Shown: piece after piece, positions 1-11,375 of the stretch
Layout: the number at the start of each line of letters is the position of its first letter
Position numbering within the stretch: position 1 is the stretch's first letter
Origin: Apostichopus parvimensis
Lineage: Eukaryota > Echinodermata > Holothuroidea > Aspidochirotida > Stichopodidae
Direction: 5' to 3'
NCBI GenBank assembly: GCA_000934455.1
Contig: KN885963.1
Coordinates: 1 to 24,318 of the forward strand
DNA: 24,318 nucleotides
The notes under the pieces: generated by a model
What the model saw: the letters and a program-made list of their open reading frames with translations, nothing else
The model's database searches: none
Told to the model about the DNA's origin: nothing
Made by a program: the position numbers and the translations under genes

Positions 1-1340
1 TAACTGAAGGTATCAAAGTGAAGATCTGAAACAGCATGGTACTAAGTCTTGTTGTTGCAATCCATTTAAATTACCATAGAGAAATACTACATCAGGACAC
101 CTCCCATGTATACTGTGTAACTCAGGACTAATTGAAGCCAAATATACATTAGACCTCAAATAGGCTTTCTCAGAAATGAGTTGATGACACCCACTCCCCT
201 CCCCATTTCACTTGAACTCTGGTTTCATCTGTAACCAACATATATGATTAATAGTTATACCATTAAACTACACAAACTCAATGTTCCAAACTCCCAACGC
301 ACATACTACTATTGTAACCACCAGCCACACAGTGCTGTAGTAATATCAGGAACTATGCAATGCTGTTGTTAACTCAACATTAGTCACATACTTTGGAAAG
401 GTATGCAAAGGTGCCTTGGTGTCTACAGAGAAAACAGACAAGTTTACCCAGACATGACCTACATCAAAATCAGCTCTGTTAGTGGTCCTCAAGGTCATGT
501 GACCTTATCAGGAGATGACCTCTGACCTGGGATGTATAACCAGAACAGGATTAGCAGTCTGGAATGCCATCTGGCTGTTTCCAGTGTATGATATGGAGTT
601 TAAAGGAGCAGAGAGAAACTGAGAACACCCAGCAGAGAGGCAAAGGTGTAGGGTTTCCTGATCAGAGGTCCAAAGCTTCCAAGGGGAAGGACTCTATCAT
701 CAAGGACAAAACGTACAATTGAGAACCCCTCAAAATAGGACACAAAACTGATGACATATGTAGAGTACTAGGATGACTAATAATTTATCCGCTATCCCAT
801 GTAACAGCCTATAAGATGCCAAATGCTACAGAAGACCAAAGATGTATCTTTTATGTTTTTTTCAAAGGAACCACAGTATTTTACAAGAGACTTTCATAGC
901 ATTCAAAACTGCTGGTTCACAAAATTTGAACTTTAAATTATTCTCTGAATAATTCCACATTTTCTGGAACATTTCTTCATCCAATCAGCTGCTTTTTGTG
1001 ATAATACACAAATTAAGCAAAACAGAAATTTTCACGATTTCTACTAAAACTTGATGAGTATGCCTACATTGGTACGGGAATTTATCATGGCATAGTATCA
1101 ACAATTTGACACTACAAGCTCCTCGAAAGCCGGCATTTTCAGCGATGCCTAATTTGATCACACACAGCTTTATACCCTCAATTGTTTCCATTTTATGCAA
1201 ACCTTCACAGTTCATTCCTAATTTCATCCATTCCTGGTGTGATTTTGATGAACTTGAGTTAGAAGCTTCCAGATTCAAGTATCTATCATTTCCTTGGTGA
1301 AGTATACACCAGATTTGAGTCCATTATCTTCTGTACTTAT
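1..1340. other. Non-coding stretch with receptor-site cluster and one weak open frame
   Basis: No recognisable gene. The stretch holds the half-site cluster at 455-528, listed separately, and a 97-codon frame on the minus strand at 985-1278. That frame has fairly even codon use but no domain I recognise and no clear splice context. The remainder looks like single-copy intronic or intergenic DNA with scattered short A/T runs. Confidence 0.7.
455..528. promoter_or_regulatory. Cluster of five nuclear-receptor-like half-sites (AGGTCA/TGACCT)
   Basis: TGACCT occurs at 455-460. An inverted pair, AAGGTCA-TG-TGACCTT, lies at 491-506, and its left arm extends to TCAAGGTCA (489-497), the monomer type bound by NR5A and ERR receptors in animals. 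A perfect direct repeat with one-base spacing, TGACCT-C-TGACCT (DR1 on the minus strand), lies at 516-528. DR1 is the classic site of RXR heterodimers, HNF4 and COUP-TF. The motifs are seen directly. Binding or enhancer activity is inference, because single sites occur by chance and such repeats can also be carried by transposons. Confidence 0.4.
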
Positions 1341-1430
1341 TCTCATACTCATACTCAGGACTTTGTACTCATAAGCTAACTCCTGAGTTTGTACTCATAA
1401 GCTTACCCCTGAGTTTGTACTCATGCTGGG
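1341..1430. repeat. 26-27 bp minisatellite preceded by short ATACTC repeats
   Basis: Two to three ATACTC-like hexamers (about 1342-1357) lead into units that each contain TTTGTACTCATAAGCT. The first spans about 1361-1387, the second about 1388-1413, and a shortened third about 1414-1430 has TTTGTACTCATGCT. The period is 26-27 bp with about 2.6 copies. The TACTCA core in both parts suggests the longer unit grew out of the hexamer repeat. Confidence 0.8.
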
Positions 1431-3039
1431 ATAAAGCAAATACACAAAGCAAATATTATATGTCAGCTCCCAGAAGCTGCCTGTACTGTAACAGATCTGT
1501 ATCTCAATTCGCAGAAACGCTAGTTGGGACCTGACGATATTATACCGGTAGAATGTTTTTGGCGCTGTTTCCCTTTAGTGCAGGTAGCGAAGCATGATAA
1601 ATTCTTACCTAGAGCTTATAATCAAGGTTGAACTGTACAAAAAAGTGCAAACGCAGAGGAGCAGAGAGATACGACTTCATCCAAAAATTCTGATCAGATT
1701 TACCATCATATACTGTTTGCTCCTTTAACGACAGAGGTAAATTCTCAATAAACTCAACATGTTGAATCTGTTTGTATTGTTTCCACAGGATTGATCAACA
1801 AATAATGGAAGCTATTGTCAAGTTAAAGAATGAAACCTACAGCCCTTTTTATCTGCTTTTGTTATCCCTATAACTACAAGTTTAAACAATCATAACAGTG
1901 CCCCAACCTTCCATGAATGCAAACAATAGTCTTTGAGCATATCATTTAGATTCAGGAAATAAATCATTGTTAACATATCCAGAAATAGACTAATAATGCC
2001 ACCCCTCCCCCCCCCAAAAAAAAACACTTGGCAACCTTTTAAATTATTGAATAGATTGAAAGGACCATAGAGGTAATAACTACAACATAATAATTGTACT
2101 AATACAGCATATTGTGTTGGGTCGCCATGTTTACATTAGTGTGGGGTGAGCAAGGGAGTTACATTTATAATGTAAACTTGGTATGTATATATATATGTGA
2201 CTACTATTGAGATTACTATATTACAAAGAATTCCTTATGTGATCGATCCATCATCCAAACACAGCAACCTTGCTAAAAGTGACTGTCAAGTAAAATGTGG
2301 CGCAACTGACATAAATCATTTAACAATTTTGTTCACAATTCTCTGAGCAATGTTTCATAATGCATTGCTGTTATGAAAGAATAGCTTAATTGCTTGCTGG
2401 TACAATTTGGACCAAAATGTTTTTCGGTTTCCTAGGCAGTAGGGAGTATAGTCACGCAATAATAGAAACTCTCTTGGTGGATTAAAACAAGTCTACGATT
2501 ATTGTTGCTAAGAAACAAATTTTGATATCATAACCTCCCCCTCCTCCTTCCAGCGTTTTAAGGATTCTTGCACCGCACTGAAAACATACAAAGGTAAGAA
2601 ACATATGTTGCAATAAAACAGGACTGCAATAAATAAACCAGCCATATATTTTTAACTGTTGTGAACAAGTTGTAAACATGAATTTTTCACTTAGCTGTTG
2701 TTCTGAGTGTAACCACTTATAAGTAAAAACTGTGTAATTAAACCTAAAATGATGGTAGTCATCTTCATAAACAACTCTAACTAAGCTATTTGGAAGTCAA
2801 CAGCCTCTATCCCTAATTAAGCTCTATTTGGATGTCAACAGCCTCTTTCTACTCTGCATTTTCCAGATGTTAAAACTACTTCTTAAGAAAAGCCAACCAA
2901 GATAGAGACAGCCTAGGCAAAACACCAATCAACTCCATCCACTCTTAAACTCATTCCCCTCCATATCAAGACTGTAACCATATGATCATGAAAAGAAATC
3001 CGAGCACAAAAACGAACATTCTAGACACTTTGGGTGGTA
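1431..3039. other. Non-coding stretch, no gene seen
   Basis: No reading frame or RNA gene is recognisable. Contents are a C9-A9 homopolymer junction at 2007-2024, a short (TA)n near 2188-2197, a pyrimidine-rich patch near 2534-2550, and the 36-bp tandem duplication listed separately. The 65-codon minus-strand frame at 2482-2679 has no support beyond being open. Confidence 0.7.
2777..2850. repeat. Tandem duplication, about 36 bp, two imperfect copies
   Basis: CTAACTAAGCTATTTGGAAG begins the first copy at 2777. CTAATTAAGCTCTATTTGGA begins the second at 2813. Both continue with GTCAACAGCCTCT. The copies differ by a few substitutions and a two-base indel. A related phrase, GATGTCAACAACCTCTCTC, occurs alone at about 3826-3844. 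There is no sign of coding. Confidence 0.8.
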
Positions 3040-3176
3040 GAATGCAAAGGGCATTGATCGAAGGGGTCCGATCATAGAGGGTGCACAGTGTTAAAAGTTT
3101 ACCATTTCATTCTAGGCACGGTAGAACGAGCCTGCTAAGGTTTTGAGGAGACAGGTAATCGAGGAGTGAAGTTAAT
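3040..3176 (+). repeat. Dispersed element copy A
   Basis: This is one of four related segments in the window. It has the upstream phrase GGGCATTGATC (3049-3059), a core starting CACAGTGTTAAAAG, and the family's 3' motif GGAGACAGGTAATCGAGGAG (from 3147). Over 30 bases its 3' end (3147-3176) matches copy D (24063-24092) at 26 positions. It lacks the G-run seen in copies B-D and is the most diverged in the middle. No terminal inverted repeats, target duplications or coding capacity were found, so the element class is unknown. Confidence 0.55.
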
Positions 3177-6100
3177 ATGATAAAGTTATTTCAGATGCTG
3201 AGCCAAGTGTTCCCTGAGCTTATTGAATGGAAGGTGACTGCTCGTACTTGTGAATGTAAAACAACTTCACATTACAGAGTACTATACAGTATGCAACACT
3301 AAAAGCCAATTATTCTTGAAATCGCAGGAATGAAAAAGAAAATGTGAGAATTTAGGAAATGACCCAAAATGAAGCAGTTCTCCAACAGAAAGCTGTGTGC
3401 ACGACAGGAATGTACAGTAAATCTATTGCCAAGTCTTCATGACTTGAAAATATATATCAATATTCGATATGCTTGTACCTAAATAGCCAAAACTTATACG
3501 GCAAAGTTTCCCTGTCGGCCTAGTCCTAAGGACGACAAACTAAATGTTATTCCATTGTCAACAAAGAAAACACACACAAAAAAACAAAAAAAACTGTGTT
3601 AGACTAACAAGACATTATGGCCAGGTGATCAAACATTTAATGAACAATAATGCTGTGACATTTTCTACATTGTGGCAAGGGTTATACCTTTGCAAAATGT
3701 GCCAAATTTAGGTTTGAAAGATGCCTTCCCTTGCCTTGCCAGTATGTTGAATCATACATCATCCCCATTCAATAATCACATGACCATGAGCTTACACAAT
3801 CATGATGCAATCCTAGTTGTTAGTGATGTCAACAACCTCTCTCCCTCTCTCTCTCTCTCTCCAGCTTCATTACCCATCACATAAGGTAAACCCATTTTCA
3901 TCATCAGTAATGTCTTCTTCTTCTTCCCTCTCTCCAGCTCTCTCATCAATACTTGTTTGCAATTGGAAATCCATTTTCCCATCAACTTCCTTTACTATCT
4001 CTCTGTACATCACAAGTAATTTATGGCTGTGGCGCAGTGAGTGTCATCTGCCATCCCCATTTTGAAGAGGAATTTTTAAAGGAGTATTATTTGATCAGGC
4101 AGTTGTTGTAACTTGTATCATGGTAAATCATTCACTATGTGGCGTATCTGCTTGGATCACTGTAAAGTCAATGGATAACATCCATACTTGTTGTGAACTA
4201 TTCCTTTAAACACAAATTTTTAAGCCAGATTGAGATTTATAGAATTGGTGTTTGTCTTTCAAATTACAAGGGACATTACTTAATCTCAGTTGACCTGTCT
4301 AACATAAAATATAAACTTCTTTAAACTTTTTATACAGGACTAGAGAAGATGGCTTTATAGTAAGCAGATATAGGCACATTTAAAGTAACTTCAAGTTCAG
4401 AAAGTTAAATGTCAATTCCACCTTCAAGTTTTGAAACACTGGGCAATCTTCAGTCATAAGGGTTGAACTACCTACTTACTACTGTTCCAACATTTTCGGT
4501 GAATCTATTTACAGGCCGGCCTGTCCAGGGTTTGTTATTCACACATGTAAGAACAATTTTTAAGCATGGACTATGCGATAAATCACACTTCTCTCAGTCA
4601 TGTAAGGGTGCCATTGCAGCACTACAGAGAAGACCAGGCCTGCAAACTATCTTCGAGTTCTATAAACACAGTCAAAGCATTTTCAAAGCACAGGACTTCC
4701 TCTATCACAAGAAGCTTCCAGAATTGCTGACAATAAATCAAAGCAGTGCAACCTCCTTTAACTAACAAAACATCACAAGGCTGACAATGGTGCATAAACT
4801 ATCATATAAGCTGACATGTCATGTGAGTTTATTACAATACTGTAGGAGTCCAGGGAGGACAGAGGGTTGTTCACTGTTTTAGAAATGCTAAAGAGAATTG
4901 CACAGTAGGCAAACTTCATTTAATCCCTATATTGCTGATGATATTAGTCATTTCCCATGGATGATAACAACAACTTCTGCCAAAATGTAGGCAAATGCAA
5001 AAAACAGCCTTTGTGGATACATTTGTTAGGCTTTTATATAATCTAATAGGCCTATGGTTGGTTAACATGTATAGGCAGGCCTACATGTTTCATATACTGG
5101 TGTAGATGGTAATATTTTTTCCCCCATAAATTTACAATCGAGGAAAATAACCTAGGGTATATATCCTACTGAAAATTTCATGCCATTCTCAAAACTTGAA
5201 ATACCTTCATTTTGTGGTTTACATGTTTTGTACCCAAAAGTGCAAAAAATAAAGAAATATCCAAAATTGACTTTCTACCTTTGAAGTAAGCGAAATTATT
5301 TATTATCGTTACCATGGTTACACCTGTTACTAATCAAAAATAAACAGAGAGTTTGAAATCTCAGCTGCTGCATAACCTTTTCAAAGTTGCTGTAGGGGTT
5401 TTTTTGAATTCCAAATGATAAACGTGGGAAGCTACCTAATCAGCATCTCTGAGTATGTAGGAGATTGTTTGCTGCCTGATCCAGTAGTGTACATGTATAT
5501 ACCTGAAAATAGGCTGAAAGCTTTCTAAACAATTGTCTACAAATTCTGATCCTTTCATCATTATTCTCAGACATGGGAAGGGTAAACTTTCAACCATCAA
5601 ATTTATAGGGCCTATCAGAGAAGGATAGTTCTTTGAGGATAGTCAAATGAGATGTTAGGGATTGAACATGGTGACCATTATTTGACTTTATAGCATCAGG
5701 ATCAATATTAATGACCTTGACTACTTAATCCGTGATACAGCGAAAACAGGATATGATGTAGAGGGTACAAGACCGCACTAAAATAAGCACTTCCTACCAT
5801 CAGTTAAAAGATTACAAAATATTTTTTTTCCAAAATGACCTCTTCCTTGATTGAAGTTTCTATGAGGAATAACTCAGCGAGTTAACGAAATATTATAACA
5901 GCAGAAAGCATGACAGATTTGCGATCCCTTGCCATCGAATTTGCTCAAAATTCCACTTTATCTTTCTATTGTAGTAAAGCAAGCGAGATAAGTTTGTCCA
6001 AGAATTAATTGAGAACCAGAAAAAATCAGAGGTTTCCAGCTTATATTTGTAGCACTCACTTGTAGGGCCATCAAGCCACATGGATTTTACAATATGACAG

Positions 6101-7020
6101 AATTTTAATTTCCTTTTATGCCATTTGAAAAAAAATAAAAAATCTTTCACTAATATTATCAACATAAAATATGATAAACCCTTTATATCAACTTATGGGA
6201 AAATAAGGTTTAGGGCCTAAATATCTTTCAAATGTAATTTAGAAAACTGATTTAAACACATCAAGGGTGCCCTTATTTATATACTGGTCCTGACTACAAG
6301 GTTTCCTTAAAACCCTTCATGAGACCCCTTTTTAAAGTACAAATTCTTTCAACTTTTAACAATTACCACTCCTTGCCTTGTCCCCATTGTGATGATTGAG
6401 ACAGCCCTTGCAGGACTATTCACTGCTATAGGAACAGTTAAATACACCTGTAGATATATATACCCTTATAGCTACACCACTTCGCTTGAATACGTAATCG
6501 GGCAGAGCGCCTGCAACTCTGCAAACAATAGCCATTGTGTTCCAGTAACAATAGCCTGAATCATGCAAACTCAATGCCTTGTCAATGAGAAAACCCCATT
6601 TATATCTGTGTGCAAGTAAAACGTCTGTCTGCCCTTGTGGGAAAACTTTACAGTGCAGCAGACAACACACAGTTAACATCACTGCATTTAACACTGTAGG
6701 TTGATGTCACTGCGTTATCAAGTCATTCACTCAGCCAAAGCTAATTTACTGCCAATGGAATCCCCATTGATTTTCCAAACAGTGAATTACCGAGCAACCC
6801 TTTACAGGGCCCCCCATCATCAACATGGACAAGGAGAAGGTATTTAAAAATAAAAAAAAGAAGGTAAAAGGGGGAAAAAAAAACCTCTGCTCAATGACTA
6901 TGGATCAATAATGGCAGCATTAGCCCTGAAGGTATGCTGGGAATTTCCCTTTCAGTACAAATCTTTCTTGGAAGGTTTAATTTAAAACAAATCATCTTCA
7001 GGATACACTGGCCCCCCAAA
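3177..7020. other. Long non-coding stretch with simple repeats, no gene seen
   Basis: Nothing recognisable as a gene. It includes a small GTCCTAAGGAC inverted motif near 3522-3532, an A-rich patch near 3565-3594, the CT/TTC tract at 3837-3926 (listed separately), T runs near 5108-5115 and 5822-5829, an extended half-site TGACCTTGA at 5712-5720, and an A-rich patch at 6841-6885. The longest open frames (100 codons ending at 4765, and 90-92 codons on the minus strand near 5900-6690) have no domain I recognise and look like chance. Confidence 0.65.
3837..3926. repeat. CT-rich microsatellite and nearby TTC repeat
   Basis: Nearly pure (CT)n runs over 3837-3862, and a short (TTC)n lies at about 3913-3926. 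The polypyrimidine run ending in CCAG resembles a 3' splice acceptor, but no exon can be supported downstream. Confidence 0.8.
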
Positions 7021-7023
7021 CAT

Positions 7024-7050
7024 ACACACACACACAATCACACACACACA
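7024..7050. repeat. (CA)n microsatellite, interrupted once
   Basis: AC dinucleotides run from 7024 to 7036, then after an AATC interruption continue to 7050 and pass into TACATAC. It is an ordinary dinucleotide repeat. Confidence 0.9.
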
Positions 7051-8075
7051 TACATACTTGCCACATCAAGCACAGCGTATTGATCTTTCAATAATTAATG
7101 AGTCAGGAAGGTTTGTAGTCACATGATCACCCTCCTTATGCAGACAGAGGAGCTGTGAAGTGGATACATAGTGAGACTGTAGTCAATGTTGCTTGTATTC
7201 TAGTATTGATCCATGTAACCCACTGGGTACTATTCACCCTTCTGAATTTTGGAAATCTAGAGTAATTATTATGATTATGTAATTGCAAAGGCACTTGAGA
7301 GAGTCCTGCGATCATGTCCCAATCATCGCGGGTCGGAGGCGAGTGGGAGGAGGGAGGAACTATAACTGTTAGAAACAAATTATATATCCATGTATAAAAT
7401 TTGTACATTTTTGAAAGGTAAGCAAATATGAAATACTGGCACAAAACTCGATACATCTCCCTGTACGTTGCTCTCTTCCCAGAAAACTTCCACTTTGGAC
7501 AATTTCCCCTATAAAGTAAAAGCAAAAAGCAAAAGAAATCCAATTGGGCACACTGTCAACACCTAACGCAGCCGATGACTAAATCCACGCAACCTGCAAG
7601 CCTGCATTGAGCATTTTAATGAAAGTATTTGATGAATAATTCAGCACAGAGAGTTACACAAGCAAGCAATACCACCACTTAATTCTACTAAAACCTGCCC
7701 ACTCTGATCAAGGGACAAACAGCATCAATTACTTCTAACAAGCTCTCCGCCATAATCTCGCTGGATACATGAGAAGCTCCAAATAAGACGTTTTCAGCTT
7801 AATTATTCAAATGACGATAATAGGAAGTATGGGAGGCCATAGTGTAAGGTACAAAATCAAGACATGTTGCAATAAGACCTGACAAATTTATGTCTGCGGA
7901 CACTCAAATGGACATAACTTAAGACATGTCTTTGGAAGTCACGCATAAAACAATTCTGGGATTTTTTAGTACGCATGTTGATCTTAGAGAGCGAATGGAT
8001 ACTGAGATGGGTAAATGAGGGTAATACATCAGTAGAATAAGTGAATAAACATACTGTACCATTTTACACCTCCTT
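7051..8075. other. Non-coding stretch containing the longest open frame (minus strand), judged spurious
   Basis: A 135-codon frame runs on the minus strand at 7136-7543. Its product starts with a hydrophobic run (residues about 1-11) but otherwise shows no domain, repeat or motif I recognise. A single frame of this length is expected by chance in 24 kb. Bases 7585-7840 contain several TAAT/ATTA-rich phrases typical of intronic sequence, and nothing else is recognisable. Confidence 0.6.
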
Positions 8076-8199
8076 ACCCACTGATCCCCTCTTCCCCTGC
8101 ACCCACTGATCCCCTCCACCCCTGTACCCACTGATCCCCTCCACCCCTGTACCCACAAGGAAGACATTATGCCCCTGTACCCACAAGGAAGACATTATC
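8076..8199. repeat. Two-phase minisatellite: three 25-bp units followed by two 28-bp units
   Basis: Three 25-bp units occupy 8076-8100, 8101-8125 and 8126-8150. Each begins ACCCACTGATCCCCTC and ends CCCCTG plus C or T. A 28-bp unit at 8151-8178 starts ACCCACAAGGAAGACATTAT and ends GCCCCTGT, and its partner at 8179-8199 is cut short. Both unit types share the ACCCAC start and, where complete, the CCCCTGT-type end, so the second probably arose by replacement of the middle of the first. The second and third 25-bp units are identical. Confidence 0.9.
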
Positions 8200-8442
8200 A
8201 CAAAGATCCCAACAACAATCTCACCGACAACAGACCAACTTCAAAAGCAATTTTTTTGGCAATTGGTCCATAATATTACACAACCTTATGACTCCAAATA
8301 AAATGGCAGTTGGTTAAACTTTGTAGTATGTGTAGGTCTGTGACACTTCCTATGCTACCTCAATGTGTAGTTAAAATTAACCATCACTGCCAAACAGATG
8401 TGTATTCAATAAAGTACTGGCATAGCAGCTGTCAGGTGACTC

Positions 8443-8455
8443 AGGTCAAAGGTTA
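8443..8455 (+). promoter_or_regulatory. DR1-like nuclear-receptor site
   Basis: AGGTCA-A-AGGTTA differs by one base from a perfect DR1, the type bound by HNF4, RXR heterodimers and COUP-TF in animals. It is preceded by CAGGTGACTC. The motif is visible, but function is inference. Confidence 0.3.
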
Positions 8456-8484
8456 TATTCTCCAGCTGACTATGCTTCTATCTA

Positions 8485-8522
8485 TCCCTGTCAAGTCATT
8501 CTCTCCCTGTCAAGTCATTCTC
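8485..8522. repeat. 19-bp exact tandem duplication
   Basis: TCCCTGTCAAGTCATTCTC occurs at 8485-8503 and again, identical, at 8504-8522. There are two copies only, consistent with a recent slippage event. Confidence 0.9.
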
Positions 8523-9510
8523 TCCGACTTGTTTGTTTGTGAATTATAATGTTCACTACCAGCCATATCAGTGTACATTAGTATGGCAGTCAAAGCTGTG
8601 TACTTTGGGGAATAAGGCTGTAGCAGGCTGAACTATTGTCTTCTGTTTCATATCAAAAAGCTTCACAACAATAATAAATAAATAAAAAGATATGTACCTT
8701 GTTCCTCCAGAGACCCCAGTGATTTTAAGAGTTAAAGGTGTAAAAAGGTATAAATTAAGATGAAATTGTCAAGAGCACGAACATCAGGACCAAATGAACA
8801 AAGAGAAAGTCTGGCTTCTGTTTGAGTCTTTTTCGCCAAATTTCTATGTTATATTTTGACTGTCGTCCTAGCATATATATAGATATAGCTGACCTTCATC
8901 CAATCACCAAATACCTTACAATGAAGTAGCACACCTACAACATTACATGTATAGTTGAATGGTATTCCTGATACAAGACAATCTAAAGCATCTCCTTCAT
9001 AAGCTTGTACTCCCCTTTGTTTTGCCCTTTGCTACTTAATGGTAACATACCATAAAAATTTATATCATTAGCATGACTTGTTAATATTTATAATGTATAT
9101 TCATAATGTCTACAAGAGTAATGCAAATGGCTTCAATGGAGCAGTTCATCAACAACCTAACCATTGTGGCAGGAAGGTCTTTTAGGATTTTCTGAGACTT
9201 AGTTTGATATTCAAATCTATTTTGATTCAAGAGAACACATTTCTTGGAACGATTCATTGATATTCCAGCAAGTTTTTTTAATTCTTCAGTTATCTATTCC
9301 ACAGAAAGACAAAAACCCGTTGCTAATCTGAGAACCGGCTGTTTAATTGTTCTGAGCCAGCCATCTGTATTTCCTCCCCTCAGATCCTAAATTATGCATG
9401 TATACATACCAGGGGGATAGAGGGGGGGGGGAGCATATCATCTGAATAATAGCAACATCTGGATACTTTTAACCTTGCCAACCAGCAATAAGAAAACTGA
9501 GATTTATACA

Positions 9511-9660
9511 GTTAGCTGTCAGCAATGACTTCATTCATTTGTTGTTAATGCTTATTTTTGCAGATTTAATTTGGTGATTATTTTGATTGCATCTGTTGCT
9601 ACTACTTTGCCTAAATTGTGGAAGGGAAATAGCTGCAGCACTGACAGGCATTTTAATTAG
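9511..9660. promoter_or_regulatory. Candidate enhancer-like block with MEIS/PBX/homeodomain-type motifs
   Basis: Visible motifs in order are CTGTCA (9516-9521), several TTAAT/TAATTT phrases, TGATTATTTTGATTGCAT (about 9575-9592), TGACAGG (9642-9648) and TTTTAATTAG (9651-9660). CTGTCA/TGACAG is the MEIS/TGIF core, TGATTG resembles PBX half-sites, and TAATTA is the general homeodomain core. The arrangement resembles conserved developmental enhancers, but no conservation can be tested here and AT-rich DNA gives TAAT cores often. Confidence 0.2.
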
Positions 9661-9793
9661 CCATATACACAGTAAAAGTCACAAAATGGAGACCATTAAC
9701 ACATAACAGTGAAAATATGGGTTATAGTCAACATTGTACAATTTGGGCTAATGGTTTAAAATAACTAACTGTGTGCAATGCAATGACAGAACT

Positions 9794-9853
9794 TTGAATT
9801 ATTTGCTTATTCGTTGAATTATTCGCTTCAACTGTTCGTTGAATTATTCGCAT
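9794..9853. repeat. Imperfect tandem repeat of a 20-25 bp TTGAATTATTCGC-type unit
   Basis: TTGAATTATTTGC (9794), TTGAATTATTCGC (9814) and TTGAATTATTCGC (9839) head three units of 20, 25 and about 15 bp. The first two units end in TTCG. The second is longer by an insertion before its TTCG end. Confidence 0.85.
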
Positions 9854-10021
9854 ATATATGCAGAGAGGGATCTGTTGAGACAAGCAACCTATTTTGCGGT
9901 GAAATAAATCAAGTTCATGGTATTTTGTGATGACAAATGATACATAAAAAAGAATTTCTCTTAAAGTTTTAAATTACGGCTCCCTAAATGAGTACTACTC
10001 AAATTATATCAGAGTCATATA

Positions 10022-10079
10022 CTAGTATTTCAGTTTCATTACATGTTATAGATAATTGTATATGAAACTAGAATTTCAG
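10022..10079. repeat. Small hairpin combined with a direct repeat
   Basis: AGTTTCAT (10032-10039) and ATGAAACT (10062-10069) form an inverted pair, extended inward by TACA/TGTA with a one-base offset. CTAGTATTTCAG (10022) and CTAGAATTTCAG (10068) are near-identical direct repeats overlapping the outer edges. It may be a remnant of a small mobile element or chance. Confidence 0.5.
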
Positions 10080-11359
10080 ACTGTTGATCTCAATATGTCC
10101 TCAATCATGTCTCCCCTCATCCATGCGATACAAAGAAAACTTGCAAGAGCATTTCAAATCATATCCTGAAATTACATTCATAAATAATGCACTTCGGGGA
10201 ACATAGCAGAAGATATCAAAGACCGGAATTCAATATAATGCTAAATATCAAATAAACACAGAAATAAAACAAATAGTCGAGGAAGATAAACCAAATATGA
10301 ATATAAATAACCTTCATTAGTTTTTAATATGAAGCTTAGTTACCAACTAAAATAGTACGTTACCTGACACACATGCTGCCACAGTTACCACATCGTTCGA
10401 GTAAGCTTTAAAAATTATACAGCAAATTTGTAAAAACGAACACTTCCTTCTTCCTCGGGTAGACTTCCAACTCCTTTAAAACCAAAATGCCCCCTGCACT
10501 CCTTTAATCTTTGAAATTTAAAACCAACTTATTATCCAGCAAGCTCCTTTTCTAAGACCTGAAAAGCTTTCTTACTTCCCCCCAGGGCCAGCTGTTTGTC
10601 TTCTTTTGCCTCCAAGCCAAGCAATGCAGACCTCTGCACATTCATTTCCCTACTAATGTAAACCCCAGGAAAATTAATGGCGCAAAGAGACTCTACAGTT
10701 ACCTAGCTCTCTACGCTATCAACACAAAACAGACCAACTTGTTTTCTGCAATGCCATATTGTGCCAAGTTTCTCTAAACCGCAAATTAAAGGAGTGACGA
10801 GGGATTGAACAAAATTGGAATCTCTGGCAGTCTCTTCAACCGCTTTTCAAGTTAGCAATCACCAACGTTGTTGCTACATTGTGCAATTCAAGCCAGCACT
10901 CCTAATGATGACTCACATATATAGGTATCATGTCATGTTGTGTTTTTAAGTGGAAAGTAATTATGCAACTGCCAGGACTTTTCCTTGCAACAGTACCAGG
11001 ACATACTTGAAAATCAAACGGTGAAGAATGAAACTAACGGGTGACAAACTTATAGCCTTACATGATGAAACACATCAGTCAGCAGAATGACACTTTGGGG
11101 TGGTGTTTTATTGTTCTTTTTTAAATGCTTAAAAAGGACACATGGAATCAATTTTGGACTGGCTACAAATTCTTTACAGCCATAGTTTTTTAGGGTTTTG
11201 TTCTTCAGGATTCATTAAAGTAGTTTGAAGCAGCTGTTTGCAGTTGGTTCATGAATGCCAGCAATCTCAGCAAAAAATATCTTCACCACAAACCTGGCAA
11301 ATTTTTACTCATAAAATTCAAAATTTGATTAATTTTAAGGCACTTTTCAACTCAGGAAC

Positions 11360-11375
11360 ACCCTCCCGGGAGGGT
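11360..11375. repeat. Perfect 16-bp GC-rich palindrome
   Basis: ACCCTCCCGGGAGGGT reads the same on both strands, centred between 11367 and 11368, in an otherwise AT-rich neighbourhood. It has no loop, so it would be a dimer-type binding site or simple cruciform rather than a terminator. No role can be assigned. Confidence 0.85.

Larger units (their letters stand above)
8200..9793. other. Non-coding stretch with DR1-like site and a motif-dense block
   Basis: No gene seen. It includes a DR1-like site at 8443-8455, a 19-bp exact tandem duplication at 8485-8522, a G10 run at 9422-9431, an ATGCAAAT octamer-like site at 9121-9128, and the homeodomain/TALE-like motif block at 9511-9660. The 79-codon frame at 8310-8549 overlaps the duplication and is not convincing. 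Confidence 0.65.

Noticed and set aside
985..1278. 97-codon minus-strand open frame with fairly gene-like codon use
   Set aside because: The product resembles no family I know, a competing plus-strand frame overlaps it, and no flanking splice signals could be tied to it. A protein search with this frame would be decisive.
3845..3887. Possible micro-exon: CT tract ending CCAG, then 21 bases, then GTAAAC-like donor
   Set aside because: The (CT)n microsatellite imitates a polypyrimidine tract, and without transcript data a 21-base exon cannot be supported.
4463..4765. 100-codon plus-strand open frame
   Set aside because: It depends on a non-ATG start, has no recognisable motif and lies in ordinary non-coding sequence.
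6360..6390. Possible reverse-strand fifth copy of the dispersed element
   Set aside because: Only a short stretch resembling the 3' motif is present, and the core and GCTAAAATG part are missing.
7136..7543. 135-codon minus-strand open frame
   Set aside because: It is the longest frame but has no recognisable domain, a composition set by local base bias and no splice or promoter context. One frame of this size is expected by chance in 24 kb.
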